Of a stretch of DNA of 40,655 nucleotides, positions 15,537 through 23,355 are shown in pieces (within the stretch, counting starts at the first letter, position 1; each line of letters begins with the position of its first letter). The position numbers were made by a program, and so were the translations under genes. The notes beneath the pieces are model-generated. The model saw nothing but the letters and a program-made list of their open reading frames with translations. It ran no database searches and had not been told where the DNA came from. The stretch comes from Merdimonas faecigallinarum (GTDB taxonomy: Bacteria; Bacillota; Clostridia; Lachnospirales; Lachnospiraceae), in assembly GCA_019119285.1 (NCBI GenBank), contig DWXJ01000053.1, positions 1 to 40,655 of the forward strand, written 5' to 3'.

Positions 15537-16322
15537 TTATTTACTTTTCCCGTCTTCTTTCCCCGGGTAAACGCACTCGATCCGAAGCCGCTCAAATTCC
15601 CGGAGCCACTCTCTGGAAGGCTCCCGGTCCGTTACCACCTTTGTCAGTTCCGTCCAGTCCGCTACTTTGGCAAATGCCATCTTGTCAAATTTGGAATTAT
15701 CCGCCACCAGGATCCGCTCCTTGGCCGCGCCAAGCATCAGCCGCTTGCTGCAGGCGTCCTGCTCGTCCGAATCCATCATACCTGTGGCCATATTGGCGGC
15801 CTTGCAGGATATGATCGCCTTGTCCACATGGTAGGAACTGATCATCCGGTTCGTATTGGGCCCCACCAGCGCAAACGAACGCTCCCGCGACACGCCTCCG
15901 GTGGAGATCACATTCCACTCCGGCACGTCAAACAATTCCACAATAATCTCCACGGAATTCGTGATCACCGTCAGCTTCTTCTTGCTCTTCAGCCTTCTGG
16001 CCACATAAACCGCCGTGGAACTTGCGTCCAGCATCAGCGCCTCGCCGTCCCTCACCAGATCCGCGATCAGATCCGCCATCCGCTGCTTCTCCACCACCAT
16101 CTGGTTCTTGCGGATATTAAACGGCAGATCAAAAATACTGTGCTCATTCAACACTGCCCCGCCGTAGCTTTTGATCACCAGGCCGTCATTCTCCAGCTTC
16201 TCCAGATCCCGGCGGATCGTTTCCTCCGACACCTGATACGTACGGCTCAGCTCACTGACCACAACCCGCTTCTCCTTCTGCAGCTTTTCCAGAATATGAT
16301 TGCGCCTCTCTATGGCAAGCAT
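15537..16322 (-). CDS. DeoR-family transcriptional repressor
   Basis: The 261-residue protein has the DeoR helix-turn-helix at residues 6-57 (VSELSRTYQVSEETIRRDL and the GLVIKSYGGA wing). The C-terminal sugar-phosphate-sensing domain carries the DASSTAVYVA motif. DeoR regulators bind a phosphorylated sugar intermediate and release their operators. It is the first gene of the aldolase-kinase-dehydrogenase operon, 57 bases before the aldolase, and its own promoter is embedded in a 17-bp inverted repeat, so autoregulation is likely. Half-sites of the same motif lie before the fucA-like gene, suggesting that it controls both operons. AGGAGG precedes the ATG. Confidence 0.9.
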   Translation of the reverse strand: MLAIERRNHILEKLQKEKRVVVSELSRTYQVSEETIRRDLEKLENDGLVIKSYGGAVLNEHSIFDLPFNIRKNQMVVEKQRMADLIADLVRDGEALMLDASSTAVYVARRLKSKKKLTVITNSVEIIVELFDVPEWNVISTGGVSRERSFALVGPNTNRMISSYHVDKAIISCKAANMATGMMDSDEQDACSKRLMLGAAKERILVADNSKFDKMAFAKVADWTELTKVVTDREPSREWLREFERLRIECVYPGKEDGKSK

Positions 16323-16354
16323 ATTTCACCTCCTGTTCCAAAGAAAACCCACAC

Positions 16355-16405
16355 ATTTTATGTTGTTTCTGATTTGATAGTACCACAGAAACAACATAAA
16401 ATCAA
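16355..16405 (-). promoter_or_regulatory. Promoter and operator of the deoR operon
   Basis: On the minus strand TTGATT (16400-16405), 17-base spacer, TACTAT (16377-16382). Two perfect 17-base arms, ATTTTATGTTGTTTCTG (16355-16371) and its reverse complement (16386-16402), flank the -10 box with 14 bases between. One arm fills the spacer and -35; the other covers the start region. Confidence 0.75.
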
Positions 16406-16431
16406 TATGCATTTGTTGGATTCGTGTTGAC

Positions 16432-16490
16432 AAAAACGTAACAGGGGACGTAGCCCTTTTGCAAAGGGCTACGTCCCCTGTTACGTTTTT
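16432..16490. repeat. 28-bp perfect palindrome (REP-like, bidirectional terminator)
   Basis: Arms 16432-16459 and 16463-16490 are perfectly complementary, with a 3-base loop (TGC). The core reads GGGGACGTAGCCC. The A/T ends give T runs on both strands, so it can terminate the rhaB transcript and block plus-strand transcription. The rhaB stop codon overlaps its right end. Confidence 0.9.
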
Positions 16491-17883
16491 ACCATTCTTT
16501 TATCTCAAAGGACTGCCGGATGCAGTCCCGCACTGCATCCACGTCTGCGAATGTGCCGTCGCTTAACATCTGCACCGCCAGATTTCCGATGGCCGTTGCC
16601 TCGGTCGGCCCTGCCGACACCCGCCTGCCGGTGTATTTTGCGGTCAGTTCGTTTAAATATCCTGCCTTGGAGCCGCCGCCCACCACGTATACGGTATCGT
16701 AGTGTTTGCCGGTGTTTTCTTCCAGGTGAGCCAGCGTATCCGCGTAGCATTTCGCCAGGCTGTTATAGATGACCGCCGCCAGTTCGCCGGTGGTCCGGGG
16801 CACCTGCTGCCCGGTCCGACTGCAGTAATCCTGCACCGCTTTTGTCATGCTCTTTGGTGCCATAAAGCTTTCGTCATTGCAATCTACAATGGAGGCAATG
16901 GATTCTTTTGCCGCCAGCGCGCAGATCTCACCAAAGCTTAAGTCCTCTGTCAGTTCTTTTTTCACCGACTGGATCATCCACAGGCCCATGATGTTGCGCA
17001 GATAGCGATACCGGTGATCATAGCCGCCCTCGTTGGTAAAATCCGACTCCATGCTTTCCAAAGAGCAGTCTGGTTCTTTTCTCTCTACTCCCATCAACGA
17101 CCAGGTGCCGGAGCTGATGTAGACCACGTCTTCTCCTTTGGCCGGAACCGCCAGCACGGCGGAGCCGGTATCGTGGGAGGCAGGCAGCACGACTTTACAG
17201 TCAAATCCCACCTCTTCCTGTACTTCTTTTCGCAGATGTCCGGCCACCGTTCCAGGCATAGACACCGGCCGGAATATTTTCTTTGGAAATCCCAGGAGAT
17301 CCAGAAGCTCCCAGTCCCAGTCGCCGGAGGCGGCGCTTACCAACTGGCTGGTGGACGCGATGGTATATTCCATATGTTTTTCCCCGCTTAACAGAAAATG
17401 GAAATAATCCGGCGTCATCAGGATGCTTTCCGCCGCCTCCAGGTACTCCGGATGCGTCTCCTTGATCGCCTCTAACTGGTAAATGGTATTATACAGCTGC
17501 CAGTGCACCCCGGTCCTCTTATAAAGCTCTTCCTGGGAAATGATGGTTTCCACTTTTTCTGTCATTCCCTGGGTCCGGCTGTCTCGATAACCAACCGTGT
17601 CCCCCAGCACGCGGTCTTCCTGATCCAGAAGCACAAAATCCACGCCCCAGGTATCCACTGAGACAGACTGGGGAATTTTCCCCAGTTCTTTACATTTTTT
17701 CAGACCATTTTTAATCTCCCGGAACAGATACTCATGGTCCCAGCAAAGCGCGCCATTTCTCTCCTGCATGCCGTTCTGGAACCGGTAGACCTCCTCAAGC
17801 TCCATCCGGCCATTTTTCAGTTCTGCCAGAATATGCCTTCCGCTGGAGGCCCCGATATCTACGGCCAGATAATAGTTACCCAT
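16489..17883 (-). CDS. rhaB: Rhamnulokinase (FGGY family)
   Basis: The 464-residue kinase carries RhaB hallmarks: DIGASSGRHI at the N-terminus, SVDTWGVDF, YISSGTWSLMGVE and the C-terminal GGGSKAGYLNELTA motif. RhaB phosphorylates L-rhamnulose at O-1; relatives act on L-fuculose. The start at MGNYYL was chosen because AGAGGAG lies eight bases upstream; a TTG seven codons earlier would overlap that site. It follows the aldolase gene by 28 bases in the same operon. No rhamnose or fucose isomerase, mutarotase or lactaldehyde reductase is present in the window, so the pathway is incomplete here and the sugar could be rhamnulose or fuculose. Confidence 0.88.
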   Translation of the reverse strand: MGNYYLAVDIGASSGRHILAELKNGRMELEEVYRFQNGMQERNGALCWDHEYLFREIKNGLKKCKELGKIPQSVSVDTWGVDFVLLDQEDRVLGDTVGYRDSRTQGMTEKVETIISQEELYKRTGVHWQLYNTIYQLEAIKETHPEYLEAAESILMTPDYFHFLLSGEKHMEYTIASTSQLVSAASGDWDWELLDLLGFPKKIFRPVSMPGTVAGHLRKEVQEEVGFDCKVVLPASHDTGSAVLAVPAKGEDVVYISSGTWSLMGVERKEPDCSLESMESDFTNEGGYDHRYRYLRNIMGLWMIQSVKKELTEDLSFGEICALAAKESIASIVDCNDESFMAPKSMTKAVQDYCSRTGQQVPRTTGELAAVIYNSLAKCYADTLAHLEENTGKHYDTVYVVGGGSKAGYLNELTAKYTGRRVSAGPTEATAIGNLAVQMLSDGTFADVDAVRDCIRQSFEIKEW

Positions 17884-17911
17884 CTGATCCTCTCCTCTTT
17901 TCAAATGCTTA

Positions 17912-18583
17912 TTATCTCATTGCCGGGTGCTTTCCCGGAAGGTTCATATTCCGGCGGATCTCATAAAGTTCCTCCACCTTCTCCGGCGGAATGATCTTCG
18001 GTCCGCCCAGCATTTCCGCCTGATACATCAGGCGAGCGTAAAATTCCACTGACTCCATCCGGTAATATGCGTTCAAAAGGGTATCTGAAAATGTCAGCGC
18101 GCCGTGATTTTCCAACAGCACGGCATCATAATCCTGCAGATATTCCTGGATCGAATCCGGCACTTCCATGGTGGACGGTGTGGCATATTTTGCCAGCGGC
18201 ACGCCGCCAAGGAAAATAGCCGCCTCCGGCATGATCGGATCCATCAGAGGTCTCCCTGCAATGGCAAACGTAGTCGCATACATTGGGTGAGCATGCACCA
18301 CCGCATTCACATCCGGGCGCTGCTCATAGATCCGCATGTGCATCTTCACCTCTGAAGACGGACGGAATCCCTCATTGGCCTCCAGCACCTCTCCCTTTTC
18401 ATTCACCTTGCAGATAAATTCTGGCGTCATAAATCCTTTGCTGACCCCTGTCGGTGTACATAAAAATTCATGCTCATTCAATTTTACGGAAAAATTCCCG
18501 TCATTGGCAGCCACCATGCCACGGTTGTAGACACGCCTGCCGATCTCACACATTTCCTGCTTAATTTCCAGTTCTGTTTTCAT
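17912..18583 (-). CDS. Class II sugar-phosphate aldolase/epimerase family (fuculose-/rhamnulose-1-phosphate aldolase type)
   Basis: The 223-residue protein belongs to the AraD/FucA family. Zinc ligands align as His-97 and His-99 (HAHP) and His-160 (ENHGAL), and the catalytic acid as Glu-78 (SSEVKMH). The TGVSKG and SSE segments bind phosphate. FucA and RhaD cleave 6-deoxyketose 1-phosphates to dihydroxyacetone phosphate and L-lactaldehyde. Because it is co-transcribed with a RhaB-like kinase, an aldolase role is more likely than ribulose-phosphate epimerase. Length is close to FucA (about 215) and shorter than RhaD (about 275). Confidence 0.85.
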   Translation of the reverse strand: MKTELEIKQEMCEIGRRVYNRGMVAANDGNFSVKLNEHEFLCTPTGVSKGFMTPEFICKVNEKGEVLEANEGFRPSSEVKMHMRIYEQRPDVNAVVHAHPMYATTFAIAGRPLMDPIMPEAAIFLGGVPLAKYATPSTMEVPDSIQEYLQDYDAVLLENHGALTFSDTLLNAYYRMESVEFYARLMYQAEMLGGPKIIPPEKVEELYEIRRNMNLPGKHPAMR

Positions 18584-18674
18584 GTTCCTTTTCCTTCCTT
18601 TCCAACTCGTTTTATCTTGTCATTTCACTATATCCGCGGCCTCACAGCACCCCGCTTCGGCCTTATCTAAACCC

Positions 18675-18703
18675 ATCATAGCATACACAACCACACAAAG
18701 CAA
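18675..18703 (-). promoter_or_regulatory. Promoter of the fucA-rhaB operon
   Basis: On the minus strand TTGCTT (18698-18703), 17-base spacer, TATGAT (18675-18680), giving a leader of about 85 bases. Confidence 0.65.
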
Positions 18704-18710
18704 TCAAATT

Positions 18711-18783
18711 CATGTTGTTTTATGTTGCATTTTAGAAATATAGCCAGATACATCATAAAACCACATAAAAAATTGTTGTTTCC
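18711..18783. promoter_or_regulatory. Candidate DeoR operator half-sites before fucA
   Basis: ATGTTGTTTTATGTTGC (18712-18728) holds two copies of the ATGTTG half-motif found in the 17-bp operator at 16355-16402. A third copy, TTGTTGTTTCC, lies at about 18773-18783. They sit just upstream of the -35 box. Confidence 0.55.
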
Positions 18784-18802
18784 TAAACAAACCACACCAT
18801 CG

Positions 18803-18899
18803 GGTACAGGGTAAAATGCAATTTGGGACGTAGTCGTTTGCAATTTGGGGACGGGGTACTTTGCAACTTTACTACGTCCCCATTGCACGTCCCCATTGC
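18803..18899. repeat. Composite degenerate REP-like repeat
   Basis: This stretch carries several copies of the window's dispersed motif: TTTGGGACGTAGT, TTTGGGGACGGGGTA, ACTACGTCCCCATTGCA and CGTCCCCATTGCA. The outer copies face each other and could form an imperfect hairpin. The first 31 bases match, in reverse orientation with one change, a segment at 39114-39144. Confidence 0.75.
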
Positions 18900-18938
18900 A
18901 AAAAATTACCGGCGGAGGTGTTTTACGCCTCCGCCGGT
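18900..18938 (-). terminator. Terminator of the second FGGY kinase gene
   Basis: ACCGGCGGAGG (18908-18918) pairs with CCTCCGCCGGT (18928-18938); on the minus strand the stem is followed by AATTTTTT. It begins 11 bases after the kinase stop. Confidence 0.9.
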
Positions 18939-18948
18939 GTCTCCGGCT

Positions 18949-20481
18949 CTACCGGATCCTGGTCAATTCTTTCATATCTTCTTTCAGATGGTTGTATATG
19001 CTCTTGTATAATTTGAAGTATTCGTTGTATTTCTTGTGGTTTTCTTCGTCTGGCATGATTTTCTCGTCCAGCACCTGCCATTTTTTCACTTCTTCATAGG
19101 TCAGAAGGCCGGTGCCGATGCCTGCCAGCATTACGTCTCCCATGTTGGCCTCTACATCGTAGATCGGGCAGACTACCGGGTAGCCGGTTACATCTGCGAA
19201 GATCTGGCGCCATACTTTTGACTTGGTCACGCCGCCGGCGATCAGGATATATTCTCCCAGGTCGTCGCCGGTTGCTTCCATGGCGTCGCGCAGGCAGTAG
19301 GCAACTGCCTCCAGAAATGCCCGGTAAATGTGTCCCTTTGTGTGTGTCAGGGAGAGTCCCACGATGGTTCCTTTTGCGTCAGAATCCCACACCGGGCTTC
19401 TCTCGCCCATAAAGTACGGCAGCACTACCAGGCCTTCGCTTCCGGCCGGGATCTTTTCTGCCGCCCCGTTCATCACATCATACATGCTGGGGCCGCCGTT
19501 TTTCTGCTGCTCTACTTCCCACTGGCACAGGGTATTGCGGAACCATTTGACAATGGCGCCGGCGGTATTGCCGCCTGCAAAATAATAGGAAAGCTTCTTT
19601 GCATCATAGAGATACGGCCACACGATCAGACCATTGCCTCTTACCGGCTGATCGGAGATCAGCGCCGCGCACATGGAGGTTCCGATGGCTGCCGCGTAAA
19701 TGCCGGATTCAAAGACGCCAAGACCGATGTTGGCCGCTCCGCAGTCGATACCACTTGCAATCACCGGAAATCCTTCCCACAGCCCCAGGTCTTCTGCCGC
19801 CTCTTTTGTCATGCCGCCCACAATGTCTGTAGACTCTACGATCCGCTGCGGCATCATGGACACAGGAATTCCCATGGCATCCATCAGTTCTTTTGACCAC
19901 TCCCGCTTATTCATATCGAAAATACCACCGATATTTCCCGCGGAAGAGTAGTCGATAGCAATCTCTCCGGTCAGTTTGTAGATCACATAGTCGTTGGGCG
20001 GGAGAAACAGTTTTGTTTTCGCCCAGTTCTCCGGCTCATGGTTCTTCATCCAGAGGATCTTGGTGTATCCATAGTAAGGGTCTGCCCCGTTAAATGTAAT
20101 CTCCTGCAGCTTCTCTTCTCCGATATGCTCCAGAACCCATCTGGTCTCTTCATCCGCTCTTCTGTCCATCCAGATCATACAGGGACGGATCGGCTTCATA
20201 TTTTCATCCAGCGGGATCCCGCTTCCGCCGTACAGTCCGCTGATGGCGATTCCTTTAATGTCTTCTGCGCCAATGCCCGCTTCCTTTGCCTTTGCCACGG
20301 TATTGCGGATGGAATCTTTTGTCGCCTCATACCACACGTCCGGCCACTGCTCCGCCCACAGAGGCGCCGGCGTCAGCACATCATACTCCTGAAGATCCTG
20401 GGCGATCAGTTTTCCGTTCGTATCCATCAGGATCGTTTTGGTTCCTGATGTTCCAATGTCCGTACCAAGTAAATAGTTCAT
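18949..20481 (-). CDS. FGGY-family carbohydrate kinase, rare-sugar locus
   Basis: The 510-residue kinase has the FGGY motifs GTDIGTSGTKT at the N-terminus, catalytic base Asp-246 in SGIDCGAANIG, and GGVTKSKVWRQIFADVTG in the ATP domain. The substrate loop reads SGLYGGSGIP, unlike the xylulokinase GQMHG pattern, so xylulose is not an obvious substrate. It has its own strong promoter with an operator, just downstream of a ROK regulator gene, and ends at a terminator. The surrounding importer, dehydrogenases and D-allulose epimerase suggest that it phosphorylates the ketohexose (fructose, allulose, tagatose or sorbose) produced by them. AGGAGG precedes the ATG. Confidence 0.85.
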   Translation of the reverse strand: MNYLLGTDIGTSGTKTILMDTNGKLIAQDLQEYDVLTPAPLWAEQWPDVWYEATKDSIRNTVAKAKEAGIGAEDIKGIAISGLYGGSGIPLDENMKPIRPCMIWMDRRADEETRWVLEHIGEEKLQEITFNGADPYYGYTKILWMKNHEPENWAKTKLFLPPNDYVIYKLTGEIAIDYSSAGNIGGIFDMNKREWSKELMDAMGIPVSMMPQRIVESTDIVGGMTKEAAEDLGLWEGFPVIASGIDCGAANIGLGVFESGIYAAAIGTSMCAALISDQPVRGNGLIVWPYLYDAKKLSYYFAGGNTAGAIVKWFRNTLCQWEVEQQKNGGPSMYDVMNGAAEKIPAGSEGLVVLPYFMGERSPVWDSDAKGTIVGLSLTHTKGHIYRAFLEAVAYCLRDAMEATGDDLGEYILIAGGVTKSKVWRQIFADVTGYPVVCPIYDVEANMGDVMLAGIGTGLLTYEEVKKWQVLDEKIMPDEENHKKYNEYFKLYKSIYNHLKEDMKELTRIR

Positions 20482-20496
20482 AATTCTCCTCCTTTT

Positions 20497-20560
20497 TTAT
20501 TATTTAAACCACTTTTATAAAACCTATTTAAATAATAACTCCTGCCACCATTCCTGTCAA
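20497..20560 (-). promoter_or_regulatory. Promoter and ROK-type operator of the FGGY kinase gene
   Basis: On the minus strand TTGACA (20555-20560), 17-base spacer, TATTAT (20532-20537). A perfect 12-base inverted repeat, TTATTATTTAAA (20497-20508 with 20527-20538), spaced by 18 bases, overlaps the -10 box and covers the transcription start, the classic place for a repressor. Confidence 0.8.
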
Positions 20561-20585
20561 CCGGATATTGCCAAAAATTTATCAA

Positions 20586-21722
20586 TTAGATTTCCGCAAG
20601 AAATTCATCGATATAAAAGATGGCTGCCCCGGCTGCAGAGGCTTCTTTTTTATAGTGGCAGGCGATCACGTAATCCGCAGCCCGGTCTCCAAAAGGATTA
20701 TACTCGTCCACCCTCCGGCACAGGTCGCTCAGATACTCTCCGATGTAAGCGCCCACGTATCCGCCCAGGATCACTTTCCCGTCAAAAAGGATCCGGATGT
20801 TGTGGATCGCAATCGCCAGATGATCCAGATATTCATCCCACAGAGCAAGGGCGGTCTTATCTTTCTTTCTGAGTTTCTCAAAAAACAGCTCCAGATTGCC
20901 GTCTGTATACTGATCCAGATTACCGGCCCGGCAGACCGTATCAAAGCATCCGTATTTTCCACAGTAACACTGACGGCCCCCTTCCGGCACCACGATCATG
21001 TGGCCGATCTCGCCGCCTCTCTGGGTATCCCCTTCGTAGATCTCGTGGTCGATGATAATGGAACCTCCCACGCTGTTGCTTAAGCTGATATAAAATGCAT
21101 TGCGGACCTCTTGATTTTTCCAGGCTTCAATGTACCCGGCCGCGTAAGAATCATGGACCAGCCTGCAGGGATACGGGATGTATTTTGCAATCTCTTTCCT
21201 GGTCTTCCCTGTAAAATTCAGCGTCCGCCCATAGATCACCGTCTCGCCGTCATCCGATACCAGGCCCGGCACAGAGATCCCCACACCCAGAAGATCCGCA
21301 TCCTGGATCCCGGCCTCTTCCTTGACTCTCTCCACCAGACTTCCCAGCTTTTTCAGATACGCTTCGTTATCCAGATCAAAATCTACCTGTTCCCTTACCA
21401 TGGTCTCCACATCGCCGGACAGATCCACCGCGACCCCGTTCATGTGATGGGCCGTGATGTAAATGCCGATCGCCATTTTCGCCCGCTGCAGATAGGTAAA
21501 TGCAGTCGCGTTCCGGCCTCCGGTATTGGTGATCTTTTTCGATCCGTCGATCAGAGACCTTTTCTTTAAATAATCCAGGTTCTGCGTGACCGTAGGCAGA
21601 CTCAGCTGCAAAGCCACCACCAGATCCTGCTTGGTCGACGGCCCGTTGAAACGGATATATTGATAAATCCGCTGCCTGTTCTTAATCTTTATTTCATTGG
21701 AACTTAATTTCTCTATATCCAT
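20586..21722 (-). CDS. ROK-family transcriptional repressor (XylR-like)
   Basis: The 378-residue protein has an N-terminal winged helix (residues 15-65, STKQDLVVALQLSLPTVTQNL) and a ROK domain. The zinc motif is CYCGKYGCFDTVC. The kinase phosphate loop DxGxTK is missing (YITAHHMNGVAVD instead), so it should sense but not phosphorylate a sugar. It is the last gene of the operon that begins with the SDR at 27790. The 12-bp inverted repeat in the next promoter downstream is the obvious operator candidate. The effector is probably a sugar handled by the locus. Confidence 0.88.
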   Translation of the reverse strand: MDIEKLSSNEIKIKNRQRIYQYIRFNGPSTKQDLVVALQLSLPTVTQNLDYLKKRSLIDGSKKITNTGGRNATAFTYLQRAKMAIGIYITAHHMNGVAVDLSGDVETMVREQVDFDLDNEAYLKKLGSLVERVKEEAGIQDADLLGVGISVPGLVSDDGETVIYGRTLNFTGKTRKEIAKYIPYPCRLVHDSYAAGYIEAWKNQEVRNAFYISLSNSVGGSIIIDHEIYEGDTQRGGEIGHMIVVPEGGRQCYCGKYGCFDTVCRAGNLDQYTDGNLELFFEKLRKKDKTALALWDEYLDHLAIAIHNIRILFDGKVILGGYVGAYIGEYLSDLCRRVDEYNPFGDRAADYVIACHYKKEASAAGAAIFYIDEFLAEI

Positions 21723-21735
21723 ACCTTATATTTCG

Positions 21736-22755
21736 TTATGAAATCCTGATCATAACTTTCCCCGTTCTCCTGTACTCTGGTTTTGTAAATACATCGACAA
21801 CGTCGTCAAGGGGCACCTCATTTGTGATCAGCTCCCCAAGCTCAATGGTCCCCGACTCCAGCACCGCGATGGCCCGTTCAAATGTATACGGGTTGATAAA
21901 GGAAGAAGTAAGATGCAGTTCTTTTTTGAATACTTCATCCGGCTTCAGCGGAAAACTGTCTTCCGGAGATGCCAGTCCAAAGAACATAACCGTTGCGCAC
22001 TTTCCGGCAAAATGCACCGCATCCTCCTGGGTGTGCACATTTCCCACACACTCAATCACCACATTTACATTTTCACAGTAATCCGAAAGAACCGCCGCCA
22101 CATCTTCATGTATGGGATCAATGGTCTTCGTGGCTCCAAGACGCAGGGCCTGGGCGCGCTTTTCCTCTACCGGCTCTGACAAGATCACCTTGGAAGCGCC
22201 CGCCTGCTTTGCCAGCTGCAGCATGATCATACCGATAGGGCCTCCGCCGATGACCAGCACCGTGTCTCCCGCCTTGATATGACACAGATCAATGCCGTGG
22301 AGGCAGCAGGAAATGGGTTCCGCCATGGCCGCTTCCTTAAAACTTAAGTGATCGGAAAATTTGTACACTTGTTTTTCCCGCATGATCACATATTCCGCAA
22401 AGCCGCCGTCCACCGTAGTTCCCACACCCACATTGTTGGTACAGAACTGCTGCATGGCGTTTTTGCAGTAATAGCATTCCCCGCACATATCATTGGGATC
22501 TCCGCTGACCCGGTCCCCTACCTTTACGGAAGTAACTTTTGCCCCCACTTCCGCCACAACACCGGAAAACTCATGCCCGGGGATCAGCGGCGGGTGTACT
22601 TCAAAGCATCCGCCATCGCCGTTAAAAATATGCATGTCCGTACCGCATACGCCACAGTACTTCACCTGGATCTTTACTTCATTGTCCTTCAGTTCCCGCA
22701 CCGGAACTTCTTCTACTCTTAAATCATGTACGCCGTGGTACACCGCTGCCTTCAT
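21736..22755 (-). CDS. Zinc-dependent medium-chain alcohol/polyol dehydrogenase
   Basis: The 339-residue enzyme is of the sorbitol/threonine dehydrogenase type. Catalytic zinc ligands are Cys-37, His-61 and Glu-62 (GHEFSG); structural cysteines are 91, 94, 97 and 105. The NAD motif GGGPIG lies near residue 170, followed by an acidic residue (SEPVEEKRA), which favours NAD over NADP. It lies between the AllA-like gene and the ROK regulator, 14 bases before the latter, in the importer operon. It probably oxidises an imported polyol or sugar; the exact substrate is not visible. Confidence 0.88.
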   Translation of the reverse strand: MKAAVYHGVHDLRVEEVPVRELKDNEVKIQVKYCGVCGTDMHIFNGDGGCFEVHPPLIPGHEFSGVVAEVGAKVTSVKVGDRVSGDPNDMCGECYYCKNAMQQFCTNNVGVGTTVDGGFAEYVIMREKQVYKFSDHLSFKEAAMAEPISCCLHGIDLCHIKAGDTVLVIGGGPIGMIMLQLAKQAGASKVILSEPVEEKRAQALRLGATKTIDPIHEDVAAVLSDYCENVNVVIECVGNVHTQEDAVHFAGKCATVMFFGLASPEDSFPLKPDEVFKKELHLTSSFINPYTFERAIAVLESGTIELGELITNEVPLDDVVDVFTKPEYRRTGKVMIRIS

Positions 22756-22776
22756 ACGCTCGTCCTCCCTTACTCC

Positions 22777-23268
22777 CTACAGTACAATCTCAAATTGCTC
22801 TTCTTCTTTTAAATCCACCACAGTGCAGTCATTTGCATACGTACATTCCGGCAAAATGATCATGGCATGAAGCACATCTTCCTTCACCGGAAGCGGCGCC
22901 AGATGCCAGACTGCCGTATTGATCTTCACTAAGGTTCCCTTGGGTACCACAAATGCCTTCGTCCACTCCGGAACAGGTGTGCCGCCGGACGCAGGTGCCA
23001 CATGGATGATCATATCATCATTCAGCGGCAGGATCATCTCCGGAGTCGTGGTATGGTATTCCACACTTTTTACGATCCGTCTGTCTTCTCTTCTGACAGA
23101 GATAGGCGAATACCCCACCCTCGTCACGCTGGATTCGCTGATCCGGTCCGGATAGAACTTGTGGATCTCTCCTTCCAGAGCATATCCTTCCGGATTCAGA
23201 TAATCATAATAAACACCAAACGGGGCATATGCCTCTTTGCTGATTGGTTCCGCTTTGATCGTACGCAT
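22777..23268 (-). CDS. AllA-like (ureidoglycolate lyase family) cupin protein in a sugar operon
   Basis: The 163-residue protein is recognisable as AllA superfamily from its length, the N-terminal PISKEAYAPFG, the INTAVWHLAP segment and the C-terminal ANDCTVVDL pattern, which align with E. coli AllA. AllA releases urea from ureidoglycolate in allantoin breakdown. No allantoinase, allantoate or ureidoglycolate dehydrogenase gene is near, and the gene lies 21 bases before a polyol dehydrogenase and after an RbsABC importer. A role on a sugar-derived substrate is therefore more likely than ureidoglycolate breakdown. Function unknown. Confidence 0.75.
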   Translation of the reverse strand: MRTIKAEPISKEAYAPFGVYYDYLNPEGYALEGEIHKFYPDRISESSVTRVGYSPISVRREDRRIVKSVEYHTTTPEMILPLNDDMIIHVAPASGGTPVPEWTKAFVVPKGTLVKINTAVWHLAPLPVKEDVLHAMIILPECTYANDCTVVDLKEEEQFEIVL

Positions 23269-23302
23269 AAACTCTCCCTTCCCAAACGGTTCCCGTTTGC
23301 AG

Positions 23303-23336
23303 AAAATCCCGGCAAAGGAAGCCTTGCCGGGATTTT
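23303..23336. terminator. Hairpin between rbsC-like and AllA-like genes (attenuator candidate)
   Basis: AAAATCCCGGCAA (23303-23315) pairs perfectly with TTGCCGGGATTTT (23324-23336). On the minus strand only four T residues follow, so it may terminate partly and lower expression of the genes behind the transporter. A short palindrome, AAACGGTTCCCGTTT (23284-23298), lies just downstream. Confidence 0.65.
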
Positions 23337-23355
23337 TTCTCTTTGTATCTTACGA

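Noticed and set aside
22777..23268. Calling the AllA-like gene part of allantoin catabolism
   Set aside because: None of the other genes of that pathway is in the window.
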